DNA of 64,000 nt from Tolypocladium sp. Sup5 PDA-1 (lineage: Eukaryota > Ascomycota > Sordariomycetes > Hypocreales > Ophiocordycipitaceae), in contig JPHH03000049.1 of NCBI GenBank assembly GCA_000750105.3, forward strand, positions 62,001-126,000. Reading direction: 5' to 3'. Below, piece after piece: positions 19,977 through 31,425 of the stretch (position 1 is its first letter; every line of letters begins with the position of its first letter). Both the position numbers and the translations under genes were made by a program. The notes below the pieces were generated by a model. The model was given only the letters and a program-made list of their open reading frames with translations, made no database searches and had not been told where the DNA came from.

Positions 19977-22810
19977 TCATATCGCACCCGTCCACGACTG
20001 CGACACCGAGTCGTCCATGTCCTCGTTGCTCACCCCGCCGCCCATCTCCATGATGCCGTACATGTCCCAGCTCAGGAAGTTCTGCAGGTCGTCCAGGTCC
20101 AGCGCCTCGCACATGGGCTGCTGCGTCGCCGTCGCGCCGCGCCGCAGCTGGGGCGGCTGCATGGACAGCGCGACGGGCCGCTCGTGCTGCAGGCTCGGGC
20201 GCGCGGCCGCCGCCTCCTGGCTCAGCCCGACGAGCTGGTGCGCCGCGACGCTGGTGCCGTCCCACGAGGCGGAGCCGCCGTTGCCGGCGTTGGGGTTGAC
20301 GGTGCTCCAGCCGGGGGACTCTTCGCCGGGGCGCTTGTCGCCGCCGGGGGCGCGGGCGAGGGAGTGCAGGGGCGGGAGCATGTACTCGGACGTGTCGGGG
20401 GCGGAGGTGCCGTGGGCGCTGTTCAGTCTGTGCAGGCCGTTAGCGGATGGTTCGTTGCGCGGGACGGAGGCACTTGCATCTCGGAGCGATGGGCGTCGAG
20501 CCGGTGCTCCGACCGCAGGCTGCTGACCAGCTCGTCCTGGCTGGCCGTCTGCTGTATCTTGGACAGCCAGCGCTCAATCGTCGTCGACTGCGGGCGCGTC
20601 AGTGACCATTCCCATGACGAACCCGATCCTGGACCCATCGATACTCACCAACGAATGCGCAATCGGAAACAGCGTCGACATGAGCCTCAGCACGCGACTG
20701 TTGCTCTCCACCGCCTTGACCGCATCCCGCATCTTGGCCTCCGCATCCGGCCGGTTCGGGTCCAGCAGCCGCGCAACATAGTACAGCATCACGCGGCTGC
20801 TGTCATAGACGAAAAACGGCAGCAGGCTGTCCGACAGCAGCCGCGCGCCGTGCTCGGCCGCCTCGGCCAGGATGTCCGCAATCTGCTGCGCGTGGAAGTA
20901 GCAGTTCGCCTGCGCCGCCTGCAGGAACTCCTGGTGCTCCGGCGGAAAGGCAAACGGCTTGGCCAGCTTGAACAGGTCCGGCATGGTGATCTTGTACAGC
21001 TCGAGGTAGTTGTGGTGGTAGGTGCAGTGGATGAGCACCAGCGCGCCGAGCTGGTTCGAGTCGAGGCGCGCGTAGATGGTCTCGGTGGTGTACTCGACGA
21101 AGTCGGGCAGCTCGCGCCGCCACAGGTGCAGGTCGGCGTCGAGGGCGGCAAAGTGCGACTCGGGCTGCCACGGCGGCGGGCTGGCGTGCAGGTGGTTGAC
21201 GTAGCGGACGATGCGCTTCCACAGCGCCACGACGCGGACGTAGTAGGCCATGATGCCCATGTTGGCGGCCGGCCGCCGGGGCACAATCGCCGGCGGCAGG
21301 AACTGCAGCACGTGGCCGACGCCGAGCGTCTCCGTGACCGAGGGGATGCGCAGGCCGAAGTTGCGCTCGTTGGAGGGCAGCTGGATCTTGATGTCGTTTT
21401 CGCGCAGCAGGGTCAGCTGGTCGACGCCGCTGCCGGCCCAGGCGTCGAGCACGTAGCACGCCCACATGAGGCGGCGGCGGCTCTCGCGCGAGGCGACCGA
21501 CGGCGCGGCGGCTTCCTCCTCGGCGCACAGGATGTCGGCGTTGTACTCGGTGTTGATCTTGAGGGCGTGGGCCATGCGCACGGCGAGGCCGCTGATCATG
21601 AGCGCCTGGCCGTACTCGCCGAGCCGGAAGTGAAAGTCGTGGAGGAGGATGGCCGTCTGCGGCAGCAAGGTCAGCAAGCAGCCCGTAGTCGACATCCGGA
21701 GCGCCCACCCACCATCAGTCTCTGCACGGATATCTTGCCAAAGTTGGCCAGCATGAGGTACTCGGCCCGCTTGGCCCACTGGTTCCCGGCCGTCCGGAGG
21801 GCCGCCGGGGGAGGCGTCAGGTCGCCGTGCGCGCCGCTAAGAACGAGGAACCTAGAAAGCGTGTTAGTCGACATGCTCCCTCATGATGCTCTCGCAAGAC
21901 GCACTTGGCCCCGTGCGCGCAGATGATGTGCAGCAGCGCCGACTCGTCGTCCGAGTTGAACCCCTTGTCCAGCTGGCGCATAAACGACGGCTTGTGCACA
22001 AAGGCGAAGCAGCGGAGGGGGTGCACGTTGGCAAAGTACTGCTCGACGACGCGCCGCAGGTTGCGCGTAGCCGGCAGGTCCGACGAGAGGAGCCTGGAGT
22101 TTCGCGGGTCAGCTGCCGTCTGCAAGTCACGTCGGCGACTCAGATACGCACCACGACAGGACATGCGCGCTCGCGGGATCGATGGACCCGTCCTTGGAAC
22201 TCCCATGGTTCGTCATCGACGTGCCCGCCTCGGAGCCGGCCGCGGACTCGCCCAGCCGGCGAGACGTCCCCGACCGCACCGACGACGAGACGTCGTCCCG
22301 CTCCGTCGTCACCGTCGTCACCGTCGTCACCGTGCCCTCCCGGCCCCAGCCCGGCCCCGGCCCCGGCCCGGGCTCCCGTCTCCGGTCCGCCTCGCTCGCC
22401 AGCGGCCCCGGCGACGCGCCCGCCGCCGCCGCCGCGCGCTTCAGGCTCCTCGTCCAGCGCGGCGCCGAGCCCCCGTCGTAGACGCACTCGGCGCCCTTGG
22501 CGGCGCAGCGCGCGCACTTCGGGCGGTCGCCGTTGCACTTGGTCTTGCTGAGGCGGCAGTTCTTGCACGAGCGGTAGGTGCGGATCTTGGGCAGCGCCAC
22601 CACGGGCGTCGACGAGGCGCGCGAGCCGTCCGAGGCCGCGGCGCTGTCGCCCACGCAGTCGAGCTGGAGGCGCTCGCAGTTGCGGCAGCCGTTGGGCCGC
22701 CCGTCGCATTTGACCTGCGCAATCGCGATAAGCCGACGCCCGACGCCGTCGTCGCCGCCGAGCAGCAGAAGGAGACTCACCTTTCTCGCCCGACAGACGC
22801 GGCAGCCCAT
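19977..22810 (-). CDS. Transcription factor with two tandem Zn(II)2Cys6 clusters
   Basis: Seven exons (22810-22781, 22714-22152, 22093-21905, 21851-21713, 21656-20649, 20587-20478, 20427-19977) give 829 residues with continuous phase. The first zinc cluster (residues 3-30) starts MGCRVCRARK and is split by intron 1 before VKCDGRPNGCRNCERLQLDC. A second complete cluster, CKNCRLSKTKCNGDRPKCARC...C, follows at about 52-78. Then come a low-complexity Gly/Pro and Val/Thr-Thr repeat linker and the fungal-specific transcription-factor domain (LRRVVEQYFANVHPLRCFAFVHKPSF onward, with GLAVRMAHALKIN and RRLMWACYVLD). The last intron is GC-AG (donor GCAAGT at 20477). A nuclear regulator; its position between a sulfatase and an MFS transporter suggests pathway-specific control (inference). 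Confidence 0.88.
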
Positions 22811-23402
22811 GGCGAAGAGCAGCGATGAGGCACGCGGCGCCTACGATGCAGTGTATGGATGCCAGAGTACGGATATGTCTGCTGCCGCGACCGTCCGAGC
22901 AAAAGGCTGCGGAATCGCCGCCCGAGGATCCGACGAACCTGTGCGGTTGCGCTAGCGATGGCCCCGGTGACGTGCTCGGCCCAGCGCAAGGCGTCTTGCA
23001 GGGGATCCAATGCGCGACGGGGAACCGGCCCCAGTGCGTCTTATCTGACCGTGATGGCGAGCGACTTCCAGCGGGGCGCACGGGACGGATCTGGCAGCGA
23101 GCAGGAATGGCAGATACCGACGATGCAATCAGGACGCCGTCTGTGGTCATCAGCGATCAGCGCCTTGGCACCCGACGGTCCTGGGCTCCTCGTCGTCCGG
23201 GGCCTCGGACGATGCCCGGATGCGACCACCGCCTATGTAGGCCTACCCTGTACCGTCCGTCCCGCAATCACACCAGACTCGCCATCGATGCCATGACCCG
23301 CACCATCCGGCAGGTGTTGTACTCGTACGGAGGATATTATAATCATTACAGACTTTACTCCGCGGAGTACATGCCACCGCGATGGCGTACATCTATACGT
23401 GC
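22811..23402. other. Intergenic region between regulator and transporter
   Basis: About 590 bases. It holds the regulator's promoter and the transporter's 3' end. A TACTCCGCGGAGTA-like palindrome lies near 23356-23369. No gene seen. Confidence 0.4.
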
Positions 23403-25000
23403 TTACAGCCTCGCCAACAGCTTGCCCGTCTCGCGTATCCGCGCCGCCAGCACCATCAGCCCCGATGCCAGCGCCAGGCTGCCCGCATACCACATGGCCG
23501 GCCGATATGCCTGCAGCCCAGCCTCTGCGCCGCCATACGCCTCGAGCAGATAGCCGGCAATAGGGCTGCCCTGTAGATGCCACCGTCAGCTCTTGTCCGT
23601 CCTTCATGTCGTAGCCCGTAGACACGCAAGGGGGACTCACCATCAGATACCCCCCCATCCACCCCGTCACCACCATGCTCATCGCCGTCGCCATCCTCGC
23701 GCTCCCAAACACGTTGCTCACCACCGTGGGCATCGTCGAGAAGAACCCCCCGTTGCTCGCCCCGTTGACCACCACAAACACCGCCAGGGGCCCCAGCGTC
23801 CGGCTCGCCGGCCAGATGGCCAGCATGCTCAGCGCCGTCAGCATGCACGACGCGCACAGCGTGTTGAGCGCCCCCAGCCGGTCGCTCGCCAGCCCCGTCA
23901 GGATGCGCCCCACGGCCGACGCCAGGCTGAAGCCCGCGACCAGCCCGGCCCCGGTGCTCGAGCTGAAGCCCAGCTGCTTGGTGTACAGCGGCAGGAAGAA
24001 GGGCGCCACGAAGAGCGGGAACGTGCCGATGACGCCGGCGAAGAAGACGAGGTTGAAGGTCAGGGACTTGAAGAGGCGCCTGCGCGTGTTAGCAGCCAGA
24101 CACATTCCACGAGGAGGTAAGTTATGGGAAGCCCACCACTCGATCAGCCCCGGCGTCTTCAGCGGCGTCCGCTCCTTCATCAGCCACGCCGCCGGGATGC
24201 CCGTCGCCAGCGTCGTCAGGCCCAGCACGCGGTACGCCCACGCCGCGTCCAGCCGCTGGATCAGCGCGTCCAGGCTGAAGCTGATGGCCGCCGCGCCGAA
24301 CCCGCTGCCCGCGAAGATGAGCCCGTTGGCGATGCCGCGCTTGTGGTTGAAGTACTGTGCGGGGACCGTCGAGACGACCTATGCACATCGTCAGCAACAA
24401 CACACTCACTCGCCGCTCCGTTGGGCCGTGTAAGTCGCAACCTACGCTGAAGCAGAGACTAGACACTTCAGTCAGCACCGTGTCCTCCCAGGCAAGGTAA
24501 GAAGGGAGCAAGTTATACCTCGCCCCAAACCCCGTCAACACCCCGACCGTGCAAAACAGCGCGCCCACGTTCCTCACCGCGAAGCCGCTCAGGATCGCGC
24601 TGCCCCCCAGGAAGCACATGCCCAGCACGCCCGTCGCCCGCGCCCCCAGCGCCCTCATCAGCCGCGCGTTGGCAATCGCGAAGACCGACACCAGCGACGC
24701 CGACAGCGAGCCCACAAACGACAGCACCGCGGGGCCCGACAGCCCGTCCTCGACGAGCGCCGCCTGCATCACGCCCCAGGCGTACGTCGTGCCGACCGCC
24801 CACCAGAGCATCGCCGCGCCCGAGGCCACCACCACCCAGCCGTAGCCGCCGTCCGGGACCGTCGAGTCGGCGTCGCGCGAGGCCTGGAGGATCTCGTCGG
24901 GCGAGGGGCGGTGGTGCTTGGACGAGGCGGAGGAGAGGCCCGGGTTGCGGCTCGACGGCGCCGCCGAGACCTCGGAGAGCTGGATCGCCGTCGTCGACAT
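23403..25000 (-). CDS. MFS transporter, monocarboxylate-porter type
   Basis: Five exons (25000-24519, 24458-24446, 24378-24137, 24079-23641, 23570-23403) give 447 residues. The cytosolic N-terminus ends in PDGGYGWVVV, the signature entry into helix 1 of the fungal MCT/MCH family. About twelve membrane segments follow, with YFNHKRGIANGLIFAGSGFGAAAISF after helix 4 and LASDRLGALNTL between helices 8 and 9. Exon 2 is a 13-nt microexon inferred from phase and splice sites; it joins GFGA to VVSTVPAQYF. It likely transports an organic acid or similar solute across the plasma membrane. It lies upstream of the tandem-zinc regulator and sulfatase on the same strand, so co-regulation is plausible. A GTG/TTG-led upstream extension was rejected. 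Confidence 0.87.
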
Positions 25001-25546
25001 TGCTGCTGCCCTTGCTGACCCAGGACCCAGGGGATGAATCAAATTGATGTCTGCGTAAAGGTGATTGTGCCGTGAGACCCTTGGCCGTCGTCGGGGTACC
25101 TCATATATCAACTCGTCTTCCTCAATGCCCACGCCCTTGATGTGACGAGCCCCGTAAGCCCCAACCGCGCGCATAAACACCTGGATAAAAGCCGCTGAAG
25201 ATCGGATCCCGTCTGACTGTATTATACAGTGGGGTCGATGGTGTTTCTGAATGGTTCCGTCCGCCTTCCGCTACGCCATGAGAAATTCTAGTTCTTGGCC
25301 CGACGGCGCCAAGCCCCGTCTGGAGGGCGCACTCCAAGGATTGGATCCTTCGGCCCCCAACGACGGACACATACAAACCTTATTCACCGTGCGCCGGCTG
25401 CCGTCGTTGAGCTTCCCCACGTTGGCTCTGCGCAGAGGGGCGACGTCGACTACCAAGCGTCCATCAGGTAACAAAAAAGATCCTGCCATTGGTGCAAAAC
25501 CGGCACCACTATGTAGCTTTGTACTTTGTATTATCCTTTTACATAC
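25001..25546. other. Intergenic region between transporter and RRP5
   Basis: About 546 bases, promoter of the minus-strand transporter plus the 3' flank of RRP5. No RNA gene or repeat recognised. Confidence 0.4.
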
Positions 25547-28500
25547 CTACTGCTCCATCTCCTCGTCCTCTTGCGCCGCCGCCTCGGCCTCCTTGCGCGC
25601 CTTGAACGTCGCCGCCCAGTCCTGCGCCTTCGCCATCACCTTGTCCTTGCCCTTGGGGTCCAGCGTCTCCTCCCACGCCGCCCATCTGCGGAACCACTTC
25701 TCTGCCTGCTGCGGCTTGAGTCCCTTGACCCGCGCCCTCCTCTCGTACACGTCCCTCACGGCCGTTGGGTCTGCGTCCGTCCCGGAGATGCCCGCCTCGA
25801 GGTCAAGCAGCTGACCCCACAGGTCGCCCTTCTTCGGCCACGTCGCGAGGAGATGCTCAAACATCGTCCTTCCGCGCTCCGCTTCACCGTTTGGCGACCG
25901 GAACTCGAGCGCGGCGAAGCGGCTGATGATGGTCTGGTGGTGACGCTTGTCCAGTTGCTGTGTCGCTCGCGGCAGCAGAGCCCTGGCGCGGGCCGGCGCG
26001 TTCAGAGGGACGTGCAGGAAGTGGGCGTAGTTTGTCCACACATTCGGAGACTTGGCGCCAAACTTTTTCAGCATGGCCTCGAACAGCTCATCGGCTTTCT
26101 GCAGAGATTGTCAACATGATTATCAAGGGAGAAACGTCGTGGCGGTTGCTTACCTTGGGCTTCTCAGACTGGATGTAGATGCTGGCCAGGCGCTCATGCA
26201 CCTCCTGCTCGTCGTTGTACTGGCACGCCCGCTTAAACACGTCCTCGACCGTTGCCTTGCTGCCGTAGGCGACTTCCAGGTTGAGATAGGCCACCCACAC
26301 ATTCAGCTTTTCCGTCTCTTCTCTGATGTTGATGCTCTTGATCGCTCGCTCGGCAACCCCGCGAGCCTTGGGTAGCTCGCTCACCTGCATCTGGAAGGCC
26401 ATGTACGCAATCCAGAGCTCGGAGGAATCCGGCTGGCCCAGCAGCAGTCGCTCGTAGTCGCTCGTCGTCTGAGGGCCGTGGACATCCAGTTCGGCGGTCT
26501 TGTCGACCTGAATCTCTGCCTTCTTTCGCTTCTTCTTCTTGTCGTCCTTTTGAGCTTCTGGCTGCTCGGATTCGGATCCAGAGTCGTTGAACGGATCGGC
26601 CGACCAGGCCGACTTTTTGCCCACACCAAGGCCCTTGGCCTTCTTGCCGCTAGCCTCTTCCACCTCGTCATCCTCATCACCCTCACTGTCGTCGTCTTCC
26701 TCTTCCTCATTCTCGTCCTCGTCAGAGTCCTCGAGGTTGTCTGTTCCCAAGATCTTGATCAGAGCGCCCTCATCATCGTCCATGTCGACATCTTCCTCGC
26801 TGTCCTCATCGTCCTCGAGTAGCGCAGCACCCGCGTCCGAACCGTCCGAGTCCATGTCCGTGTCCTCGTCTTCAAACAGTGAAGGCTTGAGGCCAAAGTT
26901 GATTCGCCTCTTCTTGGCGTCAACTTCCAGGACCATGGCCTTGACAGCATCGCCCTCCTTGTACAGCTTGGTCGCGTCTTTAACGGGCTTCTCGGCCATC
27001 TGGGTGCGATGGCAAAGGCCGCTCACGTTGGCCGAGTTGTCGACGAGGATAAAGGCGCCAAACTCCTCAACCTTGCGCACCTTGCCCGTAACCACCTGGC
27101 CTTGCTTGATATCATTAAAGGTGACGGGAGGGATAAAGTCCTCATCGACCATCGAAGCCTTCAAGCTCATCTCGACCTGGCGCACAGCGGGATCAACAGA
27201 GACGACCCGGCCCTTGACGAGCTGGTCAACCTGGAACTGATCCTTCCACTCCTTCAGGAACCTATCCGAGAGGTTGGCAATCTTGACCAGGGCGGTGACC
27301 TGTCCTCCAAGGAGGACGAAGAGGCCCTTGTCAGACACGTTCTTGACAAAGCCCCGAACAATGTCACCGTTCGAAATCTGAGAAAAGTCGCTGATTTCGC
27401 GATCGGCGACAGGCAGCGTAGAGCTCATGATGCGCGAAGGACGCAGCGACAGGCGAAGCCTCTTGTTGCTGGCATCGACCTCGACAATCGACACGCGAAC
27501 AATGTCGTTCTTCTTGTAGTTCAACGTGTTGATGTCGTCGAAGCTATCGACCATGTCAGGCAGGTGGACCGGTCCAGAAACGGCTTCGCTGAGCTTGACC
27601 AGCACCTGTCGCTCGTTGACCTTGGTGATCCTGCCCGGCAGAACCATGTTGGCCTTCAACGCGCTCCAGGCAATCGCTTCCGAGGAACTCGAAGTCCGGG
27701 CAGACAGATCCAGATGGTTGTTTTGAGTGTCGACGGCCGTGACCTTCACCTTCAAGGCAGACCCCACGGGAAAGTTTGCCTCCAAGTCATTGAGCTGCGA
27801 CAGGTCGTCCGAAGCCTCTATGGCGGAGACACGGCCACGCACGCTCGGCGACAGATTCACCCACAGGTACTGGGGGCTGACATTGTTGACAAAGGCAATG
27901 TGCGTGTCTCCAACCTTGACGGAGTCCAGTGAGAGGGGCATGGGCGTCTCGACCTTGAAATCGCTTGGCTTTGCCGTCAGCTCCATGACCGAGTGTGCCG
28001 ACCTGTGCGATATGGGCAAGAAGCGGTGGTCCTTGGCATCGTGAACGCCAATGACCTTGACTCTCAGCTGCTGTTTTCTGTGGAACTTGTCAAGCGGGTT
28101 CTTGGGGTCGACAATGTCCTCCCACTTGTCGAAGATCTGGGAGACATCAATCCGTCCCTGCGCCTCGCTGCCGACCAGCTGCACATTGAGCTGCGTCTCC
28201 TTTACGGAGGTAATCTTGGCCTTTGTGACAGTTCCCTGCGTCAAGCCGTCCGCGGGGGGTGCGGGCTTTTCGGCGGATTTGCCCTTGGGCCTCTCAACCT
28301 CGTCCGCATCAGCCGAAGCGGGAGCCACCATGACGCGGCGCAAGTCCGGGATGACGGACACGACCTTGACCTCGATCGACTCGTACTTTTGCATGCCAAA
28401 GCCTGGCTGCGACTGGACCTCGGAAGGCAGCCGTGACTTGGGCAGCAGAGCATGCAGGCTGCCAGCAAACTGAACAAAGATGGCAGTCTGGGTAATGTTT

Positions 28501-31028
28501 CGCACGAAGCCCGGAGCAACGGCGCCGACCTTGACGCCCTCGAAGCTTGAAAGGAGCTTCCCATCCTTGGAAGCTTTGATGAGGCTCGGCTTCTGGGTGA
28601 GAATGATGGCTCGTCGGTTCTCGTTCTTGTCGATAACCATCAGGTTCGACAAGGTCTGGCCGGCGGCAATTCGTTTCAAGGCAAACTGATTCTTGGACGT
28701 CGACTTGTCCGTGAGGTGTCCCACGGGCAGAATGGCTTTCAACTGGCTGCCGACCAACTCCACAAAGACCTGGTCTTGCGTCTTCTGCGTGACCTTGGCA
28801 GAAACCAGTTCACCCAGCTGGAGGCTCTTCAATGCAGCCTGCTTGTCCAAACCAAAAGCTCCGGGGTCCTTGCAGGACACAACCAGTCTCCTTTGCTCCG
28901 GATCAACATCGAGGACGTGGACGCTGACGACCTGACCGACGCGGAAATGCTCCGACGGGTCGCTAATGTAGGCCTCGCTCATCTCCGAGACTGGGAGGAA
29001 GCCCTTTAGGGGTCCGTAAAACTGGATATGGGCACCGTTCTTCTGCAACTTGATGATGGTTCCCGGAACCTGCATGCCGAGACTGACTTCGTCGTAAGAT
29101 TTGATGATGGGGGCCTCGGAATTAAGCAGAGTCTTCTTCAGGGTAAGTCGCATTCGCTTTTTGGAAGGATTAGTCGACAGGACCCGGGCCTTGACCTTCA
29201 TGCCTTCGCGAAACTTCTTCTCGGGATGCTGCAGTCGGATGTCGGACATGTGACGCTCGGGAACAAGTCCAGTTATTCCTTCGGCAACCTTGAGAATCAA
29301 GCCACCGACGCCATCCTCGTTGATGATCAGCTTCTCAATGTCGCAGTCTACCACGGCTCCGATGGGAACATCTTCCAGCCGGATATACTGCTGCTCGAGA
29401 ATGCTCTTCTCGAAGGAGATGTGGAACATGCCGTCCAGCTCGTTGTAGCCAATGACTCGGCCTTTGTGGACAGAGCCAACTTGGTACGGGCCACTGGACT
29501 CGTACAGGGCGTCGACTTTGCCATCCTTGACTCGCGAGATGTGCACAAATCCGGTGAGTCCAGCCACGCCCGTGTCGACAAACAGCCCAATCTCCGTCTC
29601 AACATGGCGAACAGTGCAGTTCTCAACGAGGGACGAAATTGGCAATACCGTGGTCGGGAGATTGTGGGCATCTGACCCGGGGTACTTGCGGCTCAGGGAC
29701 GTGATGTGAGGAAGCAGGGAGATGCCCAGCTTGGGATCCTTGGCGTTCGGAAAGTTGCAGATGACGCGAGCCTTGACCTTGGTTCCAATTTTGTAAGTTG
29801 CCTCGAGGTCCGTATCATTGGGACCGACGCCGGAATGAACCAGGTCGGCGGTAACATCCAGGTGGCCCATGACTTTGCCAGCAAGACCTCGTCGGTCGAC
29901 GTTTGAAATCAAGACATCAACGTTGGTGCCGGGAAGAAATGTGTTGATGGTGGTGGCTTCAGAGGGAACGCTCTTCGCGTTACCCAGCTTCTTCTGCAGC
30001 AGAGACAGCTGCGCAACCTTGCCGCTGGATCCTTTGCCTGTGACCTGGCAGAGGAACACGGCGCCGGGTTGAAGCCGCTCTTGGTCGATCGTAGAGTCAA
30101 TCTCCCCAGTCGGAAGGAAAGCGCGCACGCCGGCAATGCCCAAGTCCATGACACAGCCGCGATCCTCAACGCTGACGACGGACGCCATGACGGTGCTGTT
30201 CGGTACGACATCGTCGCTGTTTAGTCCGGAATTGGCCTCTGTTGGTCGGAGAGACAGTTCGATATTTCGTTTGCTCTTCTTGCCAGCGACCGAGTCGTCC
30301 AGGGTAGAGACGACGTACACCCTCAGGTACTGTCCAGCGGCGAACATGGACTTGAGATCGACGTCGGTATCGTCGTCGTCGTCATCTTCGTCGTCGTCAT
30401 CCTTGTCGGCGGCGCCGTCTTGTAGCCTGCTAGTCAATTGATCTGAAACGGCAACAATTGAGACGTGCCCGACGAGGTTGTTGGGCAGGGCGACTTCGAT
30501 ATCGAGGTTGTTGATTCGCGTGACTTGGCCGAGGACCAGCGAGCCTTTGACCAGTTTCTACCCTTGTTAGCAGCTGTCTCCTCAGGGCTCCAGAAGGTGA
30601 ATTACCTTGAAATTGAGACTCTCCACCTTGATGGCATCTTCACCATCCTTTTTGCTAGCGCCGGCCTTGCCATCGCCCTTGGTTGACACCTTTCTCTTCT
30701 TCTTCGTCTGCGCCTTGGCGCCAGTGTCAAACTCGTCCTCGCGCATTGCGTCCGCCTTGGCCTCCAATTGGATCTGCTTCTGCTCCAGCGGCGTAAGGAC
30801 GCTTCCGCCTCCACGGGGGAAGATGGGCTCTTCATCCTTCAAGAGCGAGACGGCGGGAGCTTTGGCGCGCTCGCCGCCAGACTCGGCAGCCTTCTGGGGT
30901 GCCTTGGCCGCGGGCTTCGCATCCTTACTCGGCGCATCGTTCTTGGACGGCCGGGCCGCTTTCGAGTTCTTTGCTGATTTTGCCGGAGGATGGCCGCCGG
31001 GGGCATCCTTTCGCTTGAGGTTGCTCAT
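25547..31028 (-). CDS. RRP5: rRNA biogenesis protein RRP5
   Basis: Three exons (31028-30606, 30557-26154, 26098-25547) give 1792 residues, the family's usual size. A lysine-rich N-terminus with KKKRK is followed by a long array of S1 RNA-binding repeats (about a dozen expected for RRP5; repeats such as GTIIKLQKNGAHIQFYGPLKGFLPVSEM and GKVRKVEEFGAFILVDNSANVSGLCHRT are clear). A highly acidic Asp/Glu/Ser linker near 1390-1470 comes next, then C-terminal HAT/TPR helices (ELWIAYMAFQMQVSELPKARGVAERA...). RRP5 acts in the nucleolus in cleavages A0-A3 and is needed for both ribosomal subunits. The two introns (48 and 55 nt) have canonical GT-AG ends. It shares a divergent promoter with the next gene. 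Confidence 0.96.
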
Positions 31029-31425
31029 GGCGGCGGTGTGGTCGCAAGAACAAGCGATGTACCGTCTTGTCCAGCTTACAGAATTTCTCCCATTTGCGAG
31101 TCTCGACAATTTTTTTGCTCTGGCGGGACGCCGATAAGCCGATTGCGATAAGGCGGGCGGTGAAACTCCGATCAGTTCTTCCGCCCCCGCCACCAGAGGG
31201 CGGGCTGAGGCTCCGCAGCGGGACCTGCACCCGTTGGCGCGTGGCTTTGGCGGGGCTGGCTGTTGTCTTACAGCGCCCATGGCGCTGGACCGACACGGCA
31301 CGTCCAGGCACCCGATCCAATCCATTGTCATATGAAGCTCCCTCGACACATCAACTTCTTCCTCTGATGACGCGCGGCCATCACGACGCAGCTTCGATGG
31401 ACTCCTCCACGCCTCTGCTGTACTC
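31029..31425. promoter_or_regulatory. Divergent promoter of RRP5 and YML020W-like gene
   Basis: 397 bases separating two outward-transcribed genes. It contains a purine/pyrimidine-rich block (CCGCCCCCGCCACC near 31181). No defined element. Confidence 0.5.

Noticed and set aside
19731..21926. Plus-strand frame of 731 codons
   Set aside because: Shadow antisense to the tandem-zinc regulator; composition is typical of GC-rich antisense reading.
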